Below are positions 51,997 to 60,116 of a stretch of DNA of 64,000 nt, piece by piece. Each line of letters opens with the position of its first letter. The stretch's first letter is position 1. Source of the DNA: Flavobacterium psychrophilum (GTDB lineage Bacteria > Bacteroidota > Bacteroidia > Flavobacteriales > Flavobacteriaceae). The stretch spans positions 124,001 through 188,000 of the forward strand of contig CAMAWT010000002.1 in the NCBI GenBank assembly GCA_945862065.1, in the 5' to 3' direction. A program made the translations under genes and the position numbers. The notes below the pieces were generated by a model, which saw nothing but the letters and a program-made list of their open reading frames with translations, was not told the origin of the DNA and ran no database searches.

Positions 51997-52767
51997 ATGA
52001 AAGTAACACATTTGCGAAATGCAACTTTGGTAATTGAAACAGGCGATAAAGTAATTTTAGTAGACCCAATGTTGGGTAAAAAAGGAACAGCAGGTCCGCC
52101 TTTTACACTTTTTCGTTTTAAACCACAACGTAATCCTATTGTAGATTTGCCAAATAATGCAATGAACATAGTTGAAAAAACAACACATTGCTTATTAACA
52201 CATTTACACCCAGACCATTTGGACAAGGAAGCTGAAAATTTTCTTCGCTCTAAACAAATTCCAGTTATTTGTAGCATAAAAGACGAAGCTACATTGCGAA
52301 AAAGAGGACTAAAAGTATCTCAAACTGTTGATTATTGGAAAGAGAGCAATTTTTTTGGTGGTAAAATTCAAGGTATTCCAGCAGTTCACGGATATGGTTT
52401 TGTAGCAAAACCTATGGGAAATGTAATGGGTTTTTACATTGAAATACCAAATGAAAAGTCTATTTATTTAAGTGCGGACACCATTTATACAGATGATGTG
52501 CATAAAGCATTGACCCAATTAAAACCTGAAATTTCAGTTGTTGCTTGTGGTACTGCTCAATTAGATATTTTTCAACCATTATTAATGAGAATGGACGATA
52601 TTTTGAAATTTGTAAAAAATGCACCAAACCAAGTAATCGCAAATCATTTAGAAGCAGTAAATCATTGTCCAACAACAAGAACCCAACTAAAAATTGAAGT
52701 TTCAAAAATTGGACTTTCCGAAAAAACATTTATCCCAAATGATGGAGAAAGTAGAACTTATGAATAA
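51997..52767 (+). CDS. MBL-fold hydrolase (UlaG-like)
   Basis: 256 residues. LTHLHPDHLDKEA carries the HxHxDH metal motif (about residues 68-73). VILVDPMLG near the N-terminus, AVHGYG and ANHLEAVNHCP supply the remaining ligands. Resembles the lactonase/phosphodiesterase branch that includes UlaG. Follows the Crp-like gene on the same strand and ends 9 bp before attC-like site E. Likely a regulator-enzyme pair responding to an unknown compound. Confidence 0.88.
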   Translation: MKVTHLRNATLVIETGDKVILVDPMLGKKGTAGPPFTLFRFKPQRNPIVDLPNNAMNIVEKTTHCLLTHLHPDHLDKEAENFLRSKQIPVICSIKDEATLRKRGLKVSQTVDYWKESNFFGGKIQGIPAVHGYGFVAKPMGNVMGFYIEIPNEKSIYLSADTIYTDDVHKALTQLKPEISVVACGTAQLDIFQPLLMRMDDILKFVKNAPNQVIANHLEAVNHCPTTRTQLKIEVSKIGLSEKTFIPNDGESRTYE

Positions 52768-52775
52768 AACTGCCA

Positions 52776-52904
52776 CTAACAGCAGTTTGGCAAAATGGCG
52801 GGTTTAGTGCTAAAATGAACATTTGGAATTCTAATGAACATTTTGCAAATTTTGTACATTTGTGATTCGATTTCCGCCACTTCGCCAAGCTGCAAAACGT
52901 TAGC
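52776..52904 (+). repeat. attC-like imperfect palindrome (site E)
   Basis: Starts CCACTAACAG and ends CGTTAGCAG. CTAAC and GTTAG are inverses. Left arm GCAGTTTGGCAAAATGGCGG (52782-52801) pairs with right arm CCGCCACTTCGCCAAGCTGC (52874-52893): 17 Watson-Crick pairs, one T.G wobble and two A.C mismatches at the same places as in site D. Confidence 0.75.
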
Positions 52905-52940
52905 AGTAATACTATCCGAACAGACGAAAATAGAGACTTA

Positions 52941-53492
52941 ATGAAGAAATTAAAGATATTTTATCCTGATAATTCTATAAAAATACATAAATCAACGAAA
53001 GTTTTATTTATACTTATTTCTCTTGTTCTGATTACTTATTTTTCAAAAAAAATGTTTCCTCAAAATATTGAAAATTTAGAATTACTATATTTTGTAATGG
53101 TTGTTATTTTCACAGTTTATTGTTTAATTTACGTAATTAACATAAACTTATTTAGATACGAAACTGAAAATGGAACTTATTCAGGATACTTAATAATTGA
53201 AACTGAAAAAATTATTTGTGGAGAAAACACATACTTGATAAATGATATTGAAAAAATTAGTATTCTTAACTATTCAATTCGTGGAAAATTTAACGGAAAT
53301 ATCTCAGCTTTATATCCGAAAAAATCAAATGGATTAAAAAACTATATTGAAATTCATCATAAAAACCAAATCTATAAATACCACTTTTTACAAACAAAAA
53401 CTGAAAATATGAAAATGTTTGAAAACGAACTCAGAATCTATTATGAAAAAGGAATACTTGGAAAACAGAACTATGAAAATATAACAAAATAA
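52941..53492 (+). CDS. Small membrane protein of unknown function
   Basis: 183 residues. Two membrane helices (about 20-42 and 50-71) with a short loop, then a beta-rich cytoplasmic domain (NGTYSGYLIIETEKIICGENTYLINDIEKISILN). This layout (two helices plus a PH-like C-terminal domain) is common in small Bacteroidota membrane proteins. Ends 8 bp before attC-like site F. Not a family I can name. Confidence 0.72.
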   Translation: MKKLKIFYPDNSIKIHKSTKVLFILISLVLITYFSKKMFPQNIENLELLYFVMVVIFTVYCLIYVININLFRYETENGTYSGYLIIETEKIICGENTYLINDIEKISILNYSIRGKFNGNISALYPKKSNGLKNYIEIHHKNQIYKYHFLQTKTENMKMFENELRIYYEKGILGKQNYENITK

Positions 53493-53500
53493 GTACTACT

Positions 53501-53611
53501 GCTAACAGCTAGAGTTTCGTTGCGGCTGAAAGCCGAGCAATGAAAATCCGGTTGAACGGAACTGATTACATTCACTTTCCTTATGGGTTTATCGAAAAGT
53601 TTTTTGTTAGC
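53501..53611 (+). repeat. attC-like imperfect palindrome (site F)
   Basis: Outer GCTAAC and GTTAGC are exact inverses. The inner part has its own stem (TTGC, then GGC-TGAAA-GCC, then GCAA). The arms follow the C-E pattern only loosely (TAACAGCTAGAGTTTCG). Confidence 0.5.
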
Positions 53612-53723
53612 ATATCAAGAGGATTTAGCTCCTCTTTTTTTGTACTTTTTTATCAAACCTACAAGGTTATGGAAGCCTTGCGGGTTTAGAAATCGTAATT
53701 CGTAATTCTAAATTCGTAATTCT

Positions 53724-53900
53724 AAAAAAAGCCCAAAAGTTTGGAAAATTCCCAAAACATGGAGGCATACCCCTGATTGTAGCGGAAATCCTTTTTGTAC
53801 CAACCTGTCTGGGTTTTTAACCCTGACAGGGTGGTACAAAAAGATTGTAGCGGAAAGCAGGAATAGGGCTGGGAAAATGCCCGAGCCTTTTGGTTCTAAT
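53724..53900 (+). repeat. Interspersed palindromic element R6 with nested palindrome
   Basis: Same subtype as R1: CCCCTGATTGTAGCGGAAAT, CTTTTTG/CAAAAAG stem, GCGGAAAGCAGGAATA, and GGTTCTAAT at the end. The loop carries a further palindrome, CCTGTCtGGGTT with AACCCtGACAGG, absent in R1. Confidence 0.8.
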
Positions 53901-53918
53901 AAAATGAATTAATTTTTA

Positions 53919-53926
53919 TATTTTTG
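53919..53926 (+). promoter_or_regulatory. -7 promoter box of rlmH
   Basis: TATTTTTG, 17 bp before the rlmH ATG at 53943. Confidence 0.5.
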
Positions 53927-53942
53927 GAACAAATTTTTTGTG

Positions 53943-54416
53943 ATGAATATAAAATTACTGGCGATTGGGAAGACCGATAATAAAAATTTGCAGGTGCTGA
54001 TGGATGAATACAGCAAGCGGTTGTCGTTTTATATCAAGTTTGAAATGGAGGTGATTGCTGATGTGAAAAATGTGAAAAACTTGTCGGAAAACCAGCAAAA
54101 AGAGAAGGAAGGTGAGCAAATTTTAGCGAAAATTGGAGCTACAGATCAGTTAATTTTGTTGGATGAAAATGGTGCTTCTTTTTCGAGTGTTGGGTTTTCT
54201 GACTATTTGCAAAAAAAGATGAATTCGGGGATCAAAACACTGGTCTTTGTAATTGGAGGTCCTTATGGATTTTCGGAAGAGGTGTATGCCAAAGCACAGG
54301 GGAAAATTTCGTTATCGGAAATGACTTTTTCACATCAAATGGTGCGATTGTTTGTGATCGAACAGCTGTATAGAGGATTCACGATTTTGAAAAACGAACC
54401 CTATCATCATCAATAA
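53943..54416 (+). CDS. rlmH: 23S rRNA (pseudouridine1915-N3)-methyltransferase
   Basis: 157 residues, SPOUT fold, full length. LVFVIGGPYGFSEEV forms the AdoMet knot, and MTFSHQMVRLFVIEQLYRGFTILKNEPYHHQ is the conserved C-terminus that recognises the ribosome. The ATG at 53943 is preferred to the GTG three bases earlier. The gene ends just before the convergent folP. Confidence 0.95.
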   Translation: MNIKLLAIGKTDNKNLQVLMDEYSKRLSFYIKFEMEVIADVKNVKNLSENQQKEKEGEQILAKIGATDQLILLDENGASFSSVGFSDYLQKKMNSGIKTLVFVIGGPYGFSEEVYAKAQGKISLSEMTFSHQMVRLFVIEQLYRGFTILKNEPYHHQ

Positions 54417-54417
54417 T

Positions 54418-55239
54418 TTAAGCTATTTTTTCAACCAATTGAATGCATTGCATGGCTTCTTTCACGTCGTGAACTCGGAGGATTTTAGCTCCTTTTTGCA
54501 ATGCAATCGTGTTTAAAACTGAGGTTCCGTTGAGGCTTTCTTGAGGTGTGATTTCGAGCGATTTGTAAATCATTGATTTTCTGGAAACGCCTATCAATAA
54601 TGGCACTTCAAGAAACTGAAATAATTCTAACTTTTGAAGAACTTCAAAATTTTGTTCTACTGTTTTTGCAAATCCAAATCCGGGATCGATGATAAGATCA
54701 TTAATACCATGTTGGCGCGCTTTTGCCATTTTTTCAGAAAAATAATAGATCATTTCTTTACAAATATTTTCATATTGCGCGAGGGATTGCATGGTTTGTG
54801 GCGTTCCTTTCATGTGCATCATAATATAGGGAACTTGAAGTTTTGCAACGGTTTGGAACATCTTATCATCCAGACTTCCGCCCGAAATATCGTTGATAAT
54901 GACTGCACCCGAATGAATGGCTTTTTCGGCAACGGCAGCTCTGAAGGTATCAATAGAAATAAGCATTTCTGGAAAATGTTTCAATATTAATTGTACGATT
55001 GGGAGCAATCGTTTGGTTTCTTCGTCTTCGGTAACAAAGGCTGCATTGGGTTTGGATGAATAAGCGCCAATGTCAATAAACGTTGCTCCTTCCGATATCA
55101 TTTTTTCAACTTGAATAAGAATTTCATTTTCGTTTTTGTACTTCCCACCATCAAAAAAAGAATCGGGTGTAACGTTGAGAATGCCCATTACTTTGGGTGA
55201 ATTTAAAACGATAAGATTTCCGTTACAGTTTATAGTCAT
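54418..55239 (-). CDS. folP: Dihydropteroate synthase
   Basis: 273 residues. Joins p-aminobenzoate to the pterin in folate synthesis; the sulfonamide target. GILNVTPDSFFDGGKY and DIGAYSSKPNA are the pterin and pABA loops (the family usually has GxxSxRP), INDISGG binds, and DPGFGFAKT and GVSRKS are phosphate-side motifs. Convergent with rlmH and divergent from the DUF1599 gene. Confidence 0.95.
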   Translation of the reverse strand: MTINCNGNLIVLNSPKVMGILNVTPDSFFDGGKYKNENEILIQVEKMISEGATFIDIGAYSSKPNAAFVTEDEETKRLLPIVQLILKHFPEMLISIDTFRAAVAEKAIHSGAVIINDISGGSLDDKMFQTVAKLQVPYIMMHMKGTPQTMQSLAQYENICKEMIYYFSEKMAKARQHGINDLIIDPGFGFAKTVEQNFEVLQKLELFQFLEVPLLIGVSRKSMIYKSLEITPQESLNGTSVLNTIALQKGAKILRVHDVKEAMQCIQLVEKIA

Positions 55240-55328
55240 TTTTGATGAGTTAAAAGATTTAGTCCTTTGTACTTCAATCTTTATTCTTTACTTTTGTTGA
55301 AATAAAAATTCATACAAAGATAGCATTA

Positions 55329-55871
55329 ATGAAGAATACCTCACAAGAATATGACAAAGTAATTGGTACTTGCCGCGACTTGTTTGTAAAAAAAATGACC
55401 GATTATGGCAGTGCGTGGCGCATTTTGAGATTGCCATCATTGACCGATCAAATTTTTATTAAAGCACAACGCATCAGAAGCTTACAAGAAAATGAGGTGA
55501 GAAAAGTGGATGAAGATGAAACGGGTGAGTTTATTGGAATCATCAATTATTGCATTATGGCTTTGATTCAAATTGACAAAGGAATTGCAAATCAACCCGA
55601 TATGAATGTGATTGAATCAAGCAGATTGTATGATGAAAAAGTGGGTCTAACCAAAAAATTAATGGAAGATAAAAACCATGATTATGGCGAGGCTTGGCGC
55701 GAAATGCGAGTGAGTAGTTTGACAGATTTGATTCTTCAAAAACTGCTTCGAGTGAAACAAATTGAAGATAATAAAGGAAAAACGTTGGTATCTGAAGGGA
55801 TAGATGCTAATTATCAAGATATGATTAATTATTCGGTATTTGCCTTGATATTGATGGGAAAATCGAGTTAA
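55329..55871 (+). CDS. DUF1599 protein with duplicated domain
   Basis: 180 residues made of two copies of the same 75-85 residue unit: MTDYGSAWRILRLPSLTDQIFIKAQRIRSLQE (about 20-51) and KNHDYGEAWREMRVSSLTDLILQKLLRVKQIED (about 116-148), each followed by a YxxMINY/IINY helix. The repeat DYGxAWRxxRxxSLTDxI is the DUF1599 signature. Cytoplasmic; function unknown. Adjoins folP on the other strand, a neighbourhood common in Flavobacteriia. Confidence 0.9.
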   Translation: MKNTSQEYDKVIGTCRDLFVKKMTDYGSAWRILRLPSLTDQIFIKAQRIRSLQENEVRKVDEDETGEFIGIINYCIMALIQIDKGIANQPDMNVIESSRLYDEKVGLTKKLMEDKNHDYGEAWREMRVSSLTDLILQKLLRVKQIEDNKGKTLVSEGIDANYQDMINYSVFALILMGKSS

Positions 55872-55926
55872 CATTTTTCTACATATCAATAACAAATCAT
55901 TAACAAAAGAGAATACATAGACTTTA

Positions 55927-55934
55927 TATTTTTG
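55927..55934 (+). promoter_or_regulatory. -7 promoter box of the DoxX-like/thioredoxin/tpiA set
   Basis: TATTTTTG, 14 bp before the start codon of the BT_3928-like gene. No other such box is evident before tpiA. Confidence 0.5.
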
Positions 55935-55947
55935 TAAAAATAAATTT

Positions 55948-57039
55948 ATGGAAGCAAAAAAAACGTATATCGCTTGGGCAATCCGAATAATTGTTTCGGT
56001 ATTATTTATCATTTCGGCTATAGCCAAAATGTATCCGTCGCCCTACTTTGCCATTTCAACCTTTGAAGTAAAACAATTATATACTTTAGGATTTTCGGGA
56101 GAAATCGCTCCTTATTTTTCGAGAACATTAATCGGAATCGAATTGGCACTTGGATTTTTATTATTACAAAAAAATTGGCTGAAAAACTTTATAGTTCCCA
56201 TTACTATTTTAATGTTGGTTGTTTTTATTGGTCATCTTACCTATGTAACGTTTTTGAGTGGCGGTAATTCGGGCAATTGCGGTTGTTTTGGTGAATTGAT
56301 TCCGATGACGCCAAAAGAAGCAATTTTAAAAAATATTATTGCCGTTGGATTGCTTGGTTATTTGTATTATTTATTGCCAAAAAACAGTTTCAAAGGCAAC
56401 TTTTGGATATTGACAACTGTTTTGTTTGCAACGATTTTAGGGATTTATATGTTGGCACCCATGCAACCGGCGCCGGTTTCAAATTTTGTAGATATACCTG
56501 TTGGCGAAACTCCCATTGATAGTTTAGAAATTGAAAATACTGTAGCCGTTGATGCTGTAAAAATTACTCCCGAAAAAGAAACTATAAAAGATACCGTTTC
56601 TAAAAAAGTAGCGCCAGTAGTTGACGAACCTAAAAAGAAAAAATCGGGGTATTCTAAATATTTTGCTGGAATTGACAATGGTAAAAAACTAGTTTGCTAT
56701 TTTGTTCCAGGATGTGACCACTGTCGTGATGCCGCTAAAGAGCTGACCGAAATGCGTAAAGCTGACCCTGGTTTACCGCCAGTTTCCATCATTTTTATGA
56801 ATGAAGAACCTGAATTTATTCCTGATTTTTTCAAAGCATCGGGTGCGACATATCCTTACAAAATCATTGAAATTATTCCGTTTTGGAATGAGCTTGGAAG
56901 CGGAAAAGACACGCCAGGAGTAAAGTATTTATGGAACGGAAACGAAATAAAATACTATTGGGGCATTAATGAAAACAAATTCATTGGTAGCGATTTAGCA
57001 AAATATTTGAACAAACCATATTCTGAACTTAAAAAATAA
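55948..57039 (+). CDS. BT_3928-like membrane protein (DoxX/MauE-type)
   Basis: 363 residues. Four membrane helices in the N-terminal third (about 9-150) include FISAIAKMYPSPYF, typical of the DoxX/MauE redox-associated membrane family, plus a Cys pair (GNSGNCGCFGE). After a Pro/Lys linker (about 190-235) comes a thioredoxin-like domain starting with LVCYFVPGCDHCRDAAKEL (CxxC at the active site, CDHC). Probably passes reducing power across the inner membrane. Next gene is a periplasmic thioredoxin (5-bp gap). Confidence 0.85.
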   Translation: MEAKKTYIAWAIRIIVSVLFIISAIAKMYPSPYFAISTFEVKQLYTLGFSGEIAPYFSRTLIGIELALGFLLLQKNWLKNFIVPITILMLVVFIGHLTYVTFLSGGNSGNCGCFGELIPMTPKEAILKNIIAVGLLGYLYYLLPKNSFKGNFWILTTVLFATILGIYMLAPMQPAPVSNFVDIPVGETPIDSLEIENTVAVDAVKITPEKETIKDTVSKKVAPVVDEPKKKKSGYSKYFAGIDNGKKLVCYFVPGCDHCRDAAKELTEMRKADPGLPPVSIIFMNEEPEFIPDFFKASGATYPYKIIEIIPFWNELGSGKDTPGVKYLWNGNEIKYYWGINENKFIGSDLAKYLNKPYSELKK

Positions 57040-57043
57040 AACT

Positions 57044-57541
57044 ATGAAAAAAATCATTGCACTTACCACCTTTTTAATTTCTGTAATATCATGTACCAAC
57101 GCGCAGCCGAAAGCATTTTCTAACAAAGCGCTTAAAGGAAAATTAACCGATTTAAACGGTGCTGAAGTTACCTTCAAATCTGTACTAAAAGCACATGAAG
57201 GAAAAACAATACTTATTGAAGTTTGGGCTTCTTGGTGTGGCGATTGTGTGAAAGCTATGCCAAAAGTAAAAGAAATTCAGGCTGAAAATCCTGATGTTGC
57301 TTATGTATTTATTTCTATGGATAAATCAATTGAAAAATGGAAAGCCGGAATAGAGAAGCATGCAGTAACTGGCGACAATTACTGGGTTAACGATGCGAAA
57401 GGTATGAAAGGTAGTTTTGGAAAATCGATTGATGTTGATTGGATTCCGAGATACATTGTCATCAATAAAAAAGGAGAAGTAGTACTTTACAGAGCTATTG
57501 AAACCGACTTTGAAAAAATTAAAACCGAATTAAAAAAATAA
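57044..57541 (+). CDS. TlpA-like thioredoxin-fold protein, exported
   Basis: 165 residues. Signal or lipoprotein-type N-terminus (residues 1-21; VISCTNAQP may be a lipobox, Cys at 17). Active site WASWCGDCVKAMP (WCxxC). The domain then follows the TlpA pattern with SVDWIPRYIVI-type cis-Pro segment. It probably reduces periplasmic disulfides with the DoxX/CDHC partner upstream; both belong to one operon with tpiA 16 bp later. Confidence 0.88.
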   Translation: MKKIIALTTFLISVISCTNAQPKAFSNKALKGKLTDLNGAEVTFKSVLKAHEGKTILIEVWASWCGDCVKAMPKVKEIQAENPDVAYVFISMDKSIEKWKAGIEKHAVTGDNYWVNDAKGMKGSFGKSIDVDWIPRYIVINKKGEVVLYRAIETDFEKIKTELKK

Positions 57542-57556
57542 TAATCCAACACAAAA

Positions 57557-58309
57557 ATGAGAACAAAAATTGTTGCAGGTAACTGGAAAATGAACAAAAA
57601 CAGTGAAGAAACTGAAGATTTATTAAACGAATTAATTGACAAATTGCCTAATGATAAAGAAGTCGAAATTATTGTAGCGCCTACCTTTATCAATTTAGCT
57701 TCAGCGGTAGATCATTTAGAATTTACAAACATTCAGGTTGCAGCACAAAACATGAACCAATTTGATAGCGGCGCTTATACAGGAGAAATTTCTGCTGATA
57801 TGCTAAAAAGTGTTGGCGTAAACACCGTGATTCTTGGTCATTCTGAAAGAAGAGCTATTTTTCATGAATCGGATGTCATCATTGCTGACAAAGTAACCAA
57901 TGCACTGAAACATGAAATGAGAGTTATTTTTTGTTTTGGTGAAGAATTAAAAGACCGCCAAAGCGAACAACATTTCAATGTGGTTGAAAATCAGTTAAGA
58001 GACGGGATTTTCCATATTTCAAACGAGTCATGGGAACACATCGTTTTGGCTTACGAACCTGTTTGGGCCATTGGCACAGGAGAAACCGCAAGTCCAGACC
58101 AAGCACAAGAGATGCACGCTTTTATTAGAGAAACCATTCGTCACACGTTTGGCAGCGCAATAGCAGATGAAGTTTCTATCCTTTATGGCGGAAGCGTAAA
58201 ACCAGATAATGCGCAAGAAATTTTCGGAAAACCCGATGTTGATGGCGGATTAATTGGTGGTGCTGCGTTAAAAGCAGAAGATTTTGCCGCGATTGTAAAC
58301 GCAATTTAG
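57557..58309 (+). CDS. tpiA: Triose-phosphate isomerase
   Basis: 250 residues, full length. VAGNWKMNKN (Lys), LGHSERR (His95 type) and AYEPVWAIGTG (catalytic Glu) are all intact, with VSILYGGSVKP and GGLIGGAALK for phosphate binding. Glycolysis/gluconeogenesis: interconverts DHAP and glyceraldehyde-3-phosphate. Third gene of the DoxX-thioredoxin-tpiA operon; terminator follows. Confidence 0.97.
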   Translation: MRTKIVAGNWKMNKNSEETEDLLNELIDKLPNDKEVEIIVAPTFINLASAVDHLEFTNIQVAAQNMNQFDSGAYTGEISADMLKSVGVNTVILGHSERRAIFHESDVIIADKVTNALKHEMRVIFCFGEELKDRQSEQHFNVVENQLRDGIFHISNESWEHIVLAYEPVWAIGTGETASPDQAQEMHAFIRETIRHTFGSAIADEVSILYGGSVKPDNAQEIFGKPDVDGGLIGGAALKAEDFAAIVNAI

Positions 58310-58328
58310 AAAATCTCATATTCGACAT

Positions 58329-58370
58329 AAAACCCAAATTAGCCACATGTTAATTTGGGTTTTTTATTTT
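58329..58370 (+). terminator. Hairpin terminator after tpiA
   Basis: AAAACCCAAATTA and TAATTTGGGTTTT form a stem around GCCACATGT, followed by a T-rich tail. Confidence 0.8.
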
Positions 58371-58479
58371 TAATCTGTTTTTTAAACATATAAGTCATAT
58401 AAGTTTTTTTATGTGGAGACGCTTCTCTTGGTAGAAAGACATTTAAAATGGTGAATAATAATTTGTAATTACTATTCAC

Positions 58480-58620
58480 TTGTCACTTTTGCCTAGTTGC
58501 CTTTTGACTAATCACTTTTCACTTTTCACTAATTACTTTTGCCTATTGCCTAAACAAATCACTTTTCACTAATTACTTTTCACTAATTACTAGTACACTT
58601 TCCCCTATTGCCTATCGCCT
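58480..58620 (+). repeat. Low-complexity repeat tract
   Basis: Repeated CACTTTTCACTAATTACTTT and GCCTATTGCCTA words. The complement of the tract at 44095-44250 carries the same words, so both belong to one decayed repeat type. No gene. Confidence 0.6.
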
Positions 58621-58638
58621 ATTTAATGCGTACCTTTG
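58608..58638 (+). promoter_or_regulatory. Bacteroidota promoter of the second helicase
   Basis: TTG, 20 bp, then TACCTTTG, a good match to the TTG-N17-23-TAnnTTTG pattern. Lies 16 bp before the ATG at 58654. Confidence 0.62.
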
Positions 58639-58653
58639 CAAAAAAGTTATCTA

Positions 58654-60003
58654 ATGAACACCTTTGAGCAATTCAATCTTCCAAAATCCTTACAAAAAGC
58701 ATTGGATGAAATGGGACTAACAACCCCAACACCCATTCAAGAAAAATCTTTTTCAGTAATCATGTCTGGTAGAGATGTTATGGGAATCGCTCAAACAGGA
58801 ACGGGAAAAACGTTGGCGTACTTGCTACCCGTTTTAAAACAATGGAAATTCGTTGCAACTGACACTCCAAGGTTGGTTATTTTAGTGCCTACTCGTGAAT
58901 TGGTAGTTCAAATTGTGGACGTCATTGAAAATCTTACCCAATTTATGTCGGTGCGCACCCTCGGGATTTATGGAGGTGTAAACATCAACACACAAAAAAA
59001 AGCCGTTTATACTGGTATCGATATTTTGGTTGGAACCCCAGGAAGAACCATGGATTTAGCACTTGATAATGTCATTAGATTTGATTCACTTCAAAAATTA
59101 ATCATCGATGAATTTGATGAAATTCTAAATTTAGGTTTCCGATTTCAAGTAACTTCGTTGCTTACTATGATGAAAAACAAACGTCAAAACATACTTTTTT
59201 CGGCTACGATGACTGATGATGTAGATGAAATTTTGGACGAATATTTTGAACTTCCAGAAGAAGTAACTTTGGCACCATCTGGAACGCCATTAGAAAAAAT
59301 TGAACAATTAGCTTATAAAGTTCCAAATTTTTTAACCAAAATAAACTTACTAAGTCATCTTTTGGAAAGTGACGAAAGCACCCAACGCGTTCTTATTTTT
59401 GCAAATAACAAAAAAACGGTTGACCTCATCTCTAATAGTATTGAAGATCAGTACCCGGAGCAATTTGGAGTAATTCACTCGAATAAATCTCAAAATTATC
59501 GATTGAATACCATGGCGACTTTTCAGGCGGGTGAAATTCGAGGTATTATTACCACCGATGTTATGGCGCGCGGACTCGATATTTCGGATGTAACACACGT
59601 AATCAATTTTGAGTTTACCGATATTCCAGAACAATATATTCATAGAATTGGTAGAACAGGGCGTGCCGATAAAACAGGTATTGCCATCAGTTTTATCAGT
59701 CCGAGTGAGGAAGAAATTCAAATTGAGGCTGAACTATTGATGGAAAAAGAAATAGAATTCCTTACTTTTCCAGAAGAAGTTACGGTTGCCGACCGCTTGT
59801 TGGAATTTGAAAAAGACCGTAAAAAAGTAAAGCAACTTCTCAAGAAACCAAAGTTTGATGGTGGCGCTGCCTTTCATGAAAAATCAATCAAAAACAAAAA
59901 AGTAAACCTTGGCGGACCAGCTAAAACCAAGCCTCGCAAAACGGAATCGCGCAACAGAGGTGTGGAACGAACAAGGGATGCAAAGAAGAAGAAGAAGAAG
60001 TAA
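58654..60003 (+). CDS. DEAD-box RNA helicase, RhlE/DbpA-like without RNA-binding tail
   Basis: 449 residues from the ATG at 58654 (a longer TTG-started frame overlaps the promoter). AQTGTGKT, PTRELVVQ, DEFDEIL (motif II is DEFD in place of DEAD), SATM, and HRIGRTGRADK are visible. The tail is Lys-rich (RTRDAKKKKKK) and probably disordered. Role in RNA remodelling. Distinct from the helicase at 26 kb, which has DEAD and a DbpA-type RNA-binding domain. Confidence 0.9.
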   Translation: MNTFEQFNLPKSLQKALDEMGLTTPTPIQEKSFSVIMSGRDVMGIAQTGTGKTLAYLLPVLKQWKFVATDTPRLVILVPTRELVVQIVDVIENLTQFMSVRTLGIYGGVNINTQKKAVYTGIDILVGTPGRTMDLALDNVIRFDSLQKLIIDEFDEILNLGFRFQVTSLLTMMKNKRQNILFSATMTDDVDEILDEYFELPEEVTLAPSGTPLEKIEQLAYKVPNFLTKINLLSHLLESDESTQRVLIFANNKKTVDLISNSIEDQYPEQFGVIHSNKSQNYRLNTMATFQAGEIRGIITTDVMARGLDISDVTHVINFEFTDIPEQYIHRIGRTGRADKTGIAISFISPSEEEIQIEAELLMEKEIEFLTFPEEVTVADRLLEFEKDRKKVKQLLKKPKFDGGAAFHEKSIKNKKVNLGGPAKTKPRKTESRNRGVERTRDAKKKKKK

Positions 60004-60116
60004 AGTTTGTAGATTTTGAAGTAGCAACCTTTTAATCAAAATCAAAAAAGCACACCTATTCCTATACGATTTGCATTCTCAATAATATGAGTATGTAATG
60101 TAATTAGGAACCTCAT

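Noticed and set aside
46413..53492. Defence system in the island
   Set aside because: No nuclease, methylase, NLR, CBASS or Abi signature is visible among the genes; the content is metal uptake, regulation and unknown membrane proteins.
46376..53611. A complete classical integron
   Set aside because: No integrase gene lies in the window and the core boxes depart from the strict RYYYAAC/GTTRRRY forms; only the array-like part is supported.
58654..60003. DEFD in place of DEAD as loss of function in the second helicase
   Set aside because: DExD variants are common in active helicases and all other motifs are intact.
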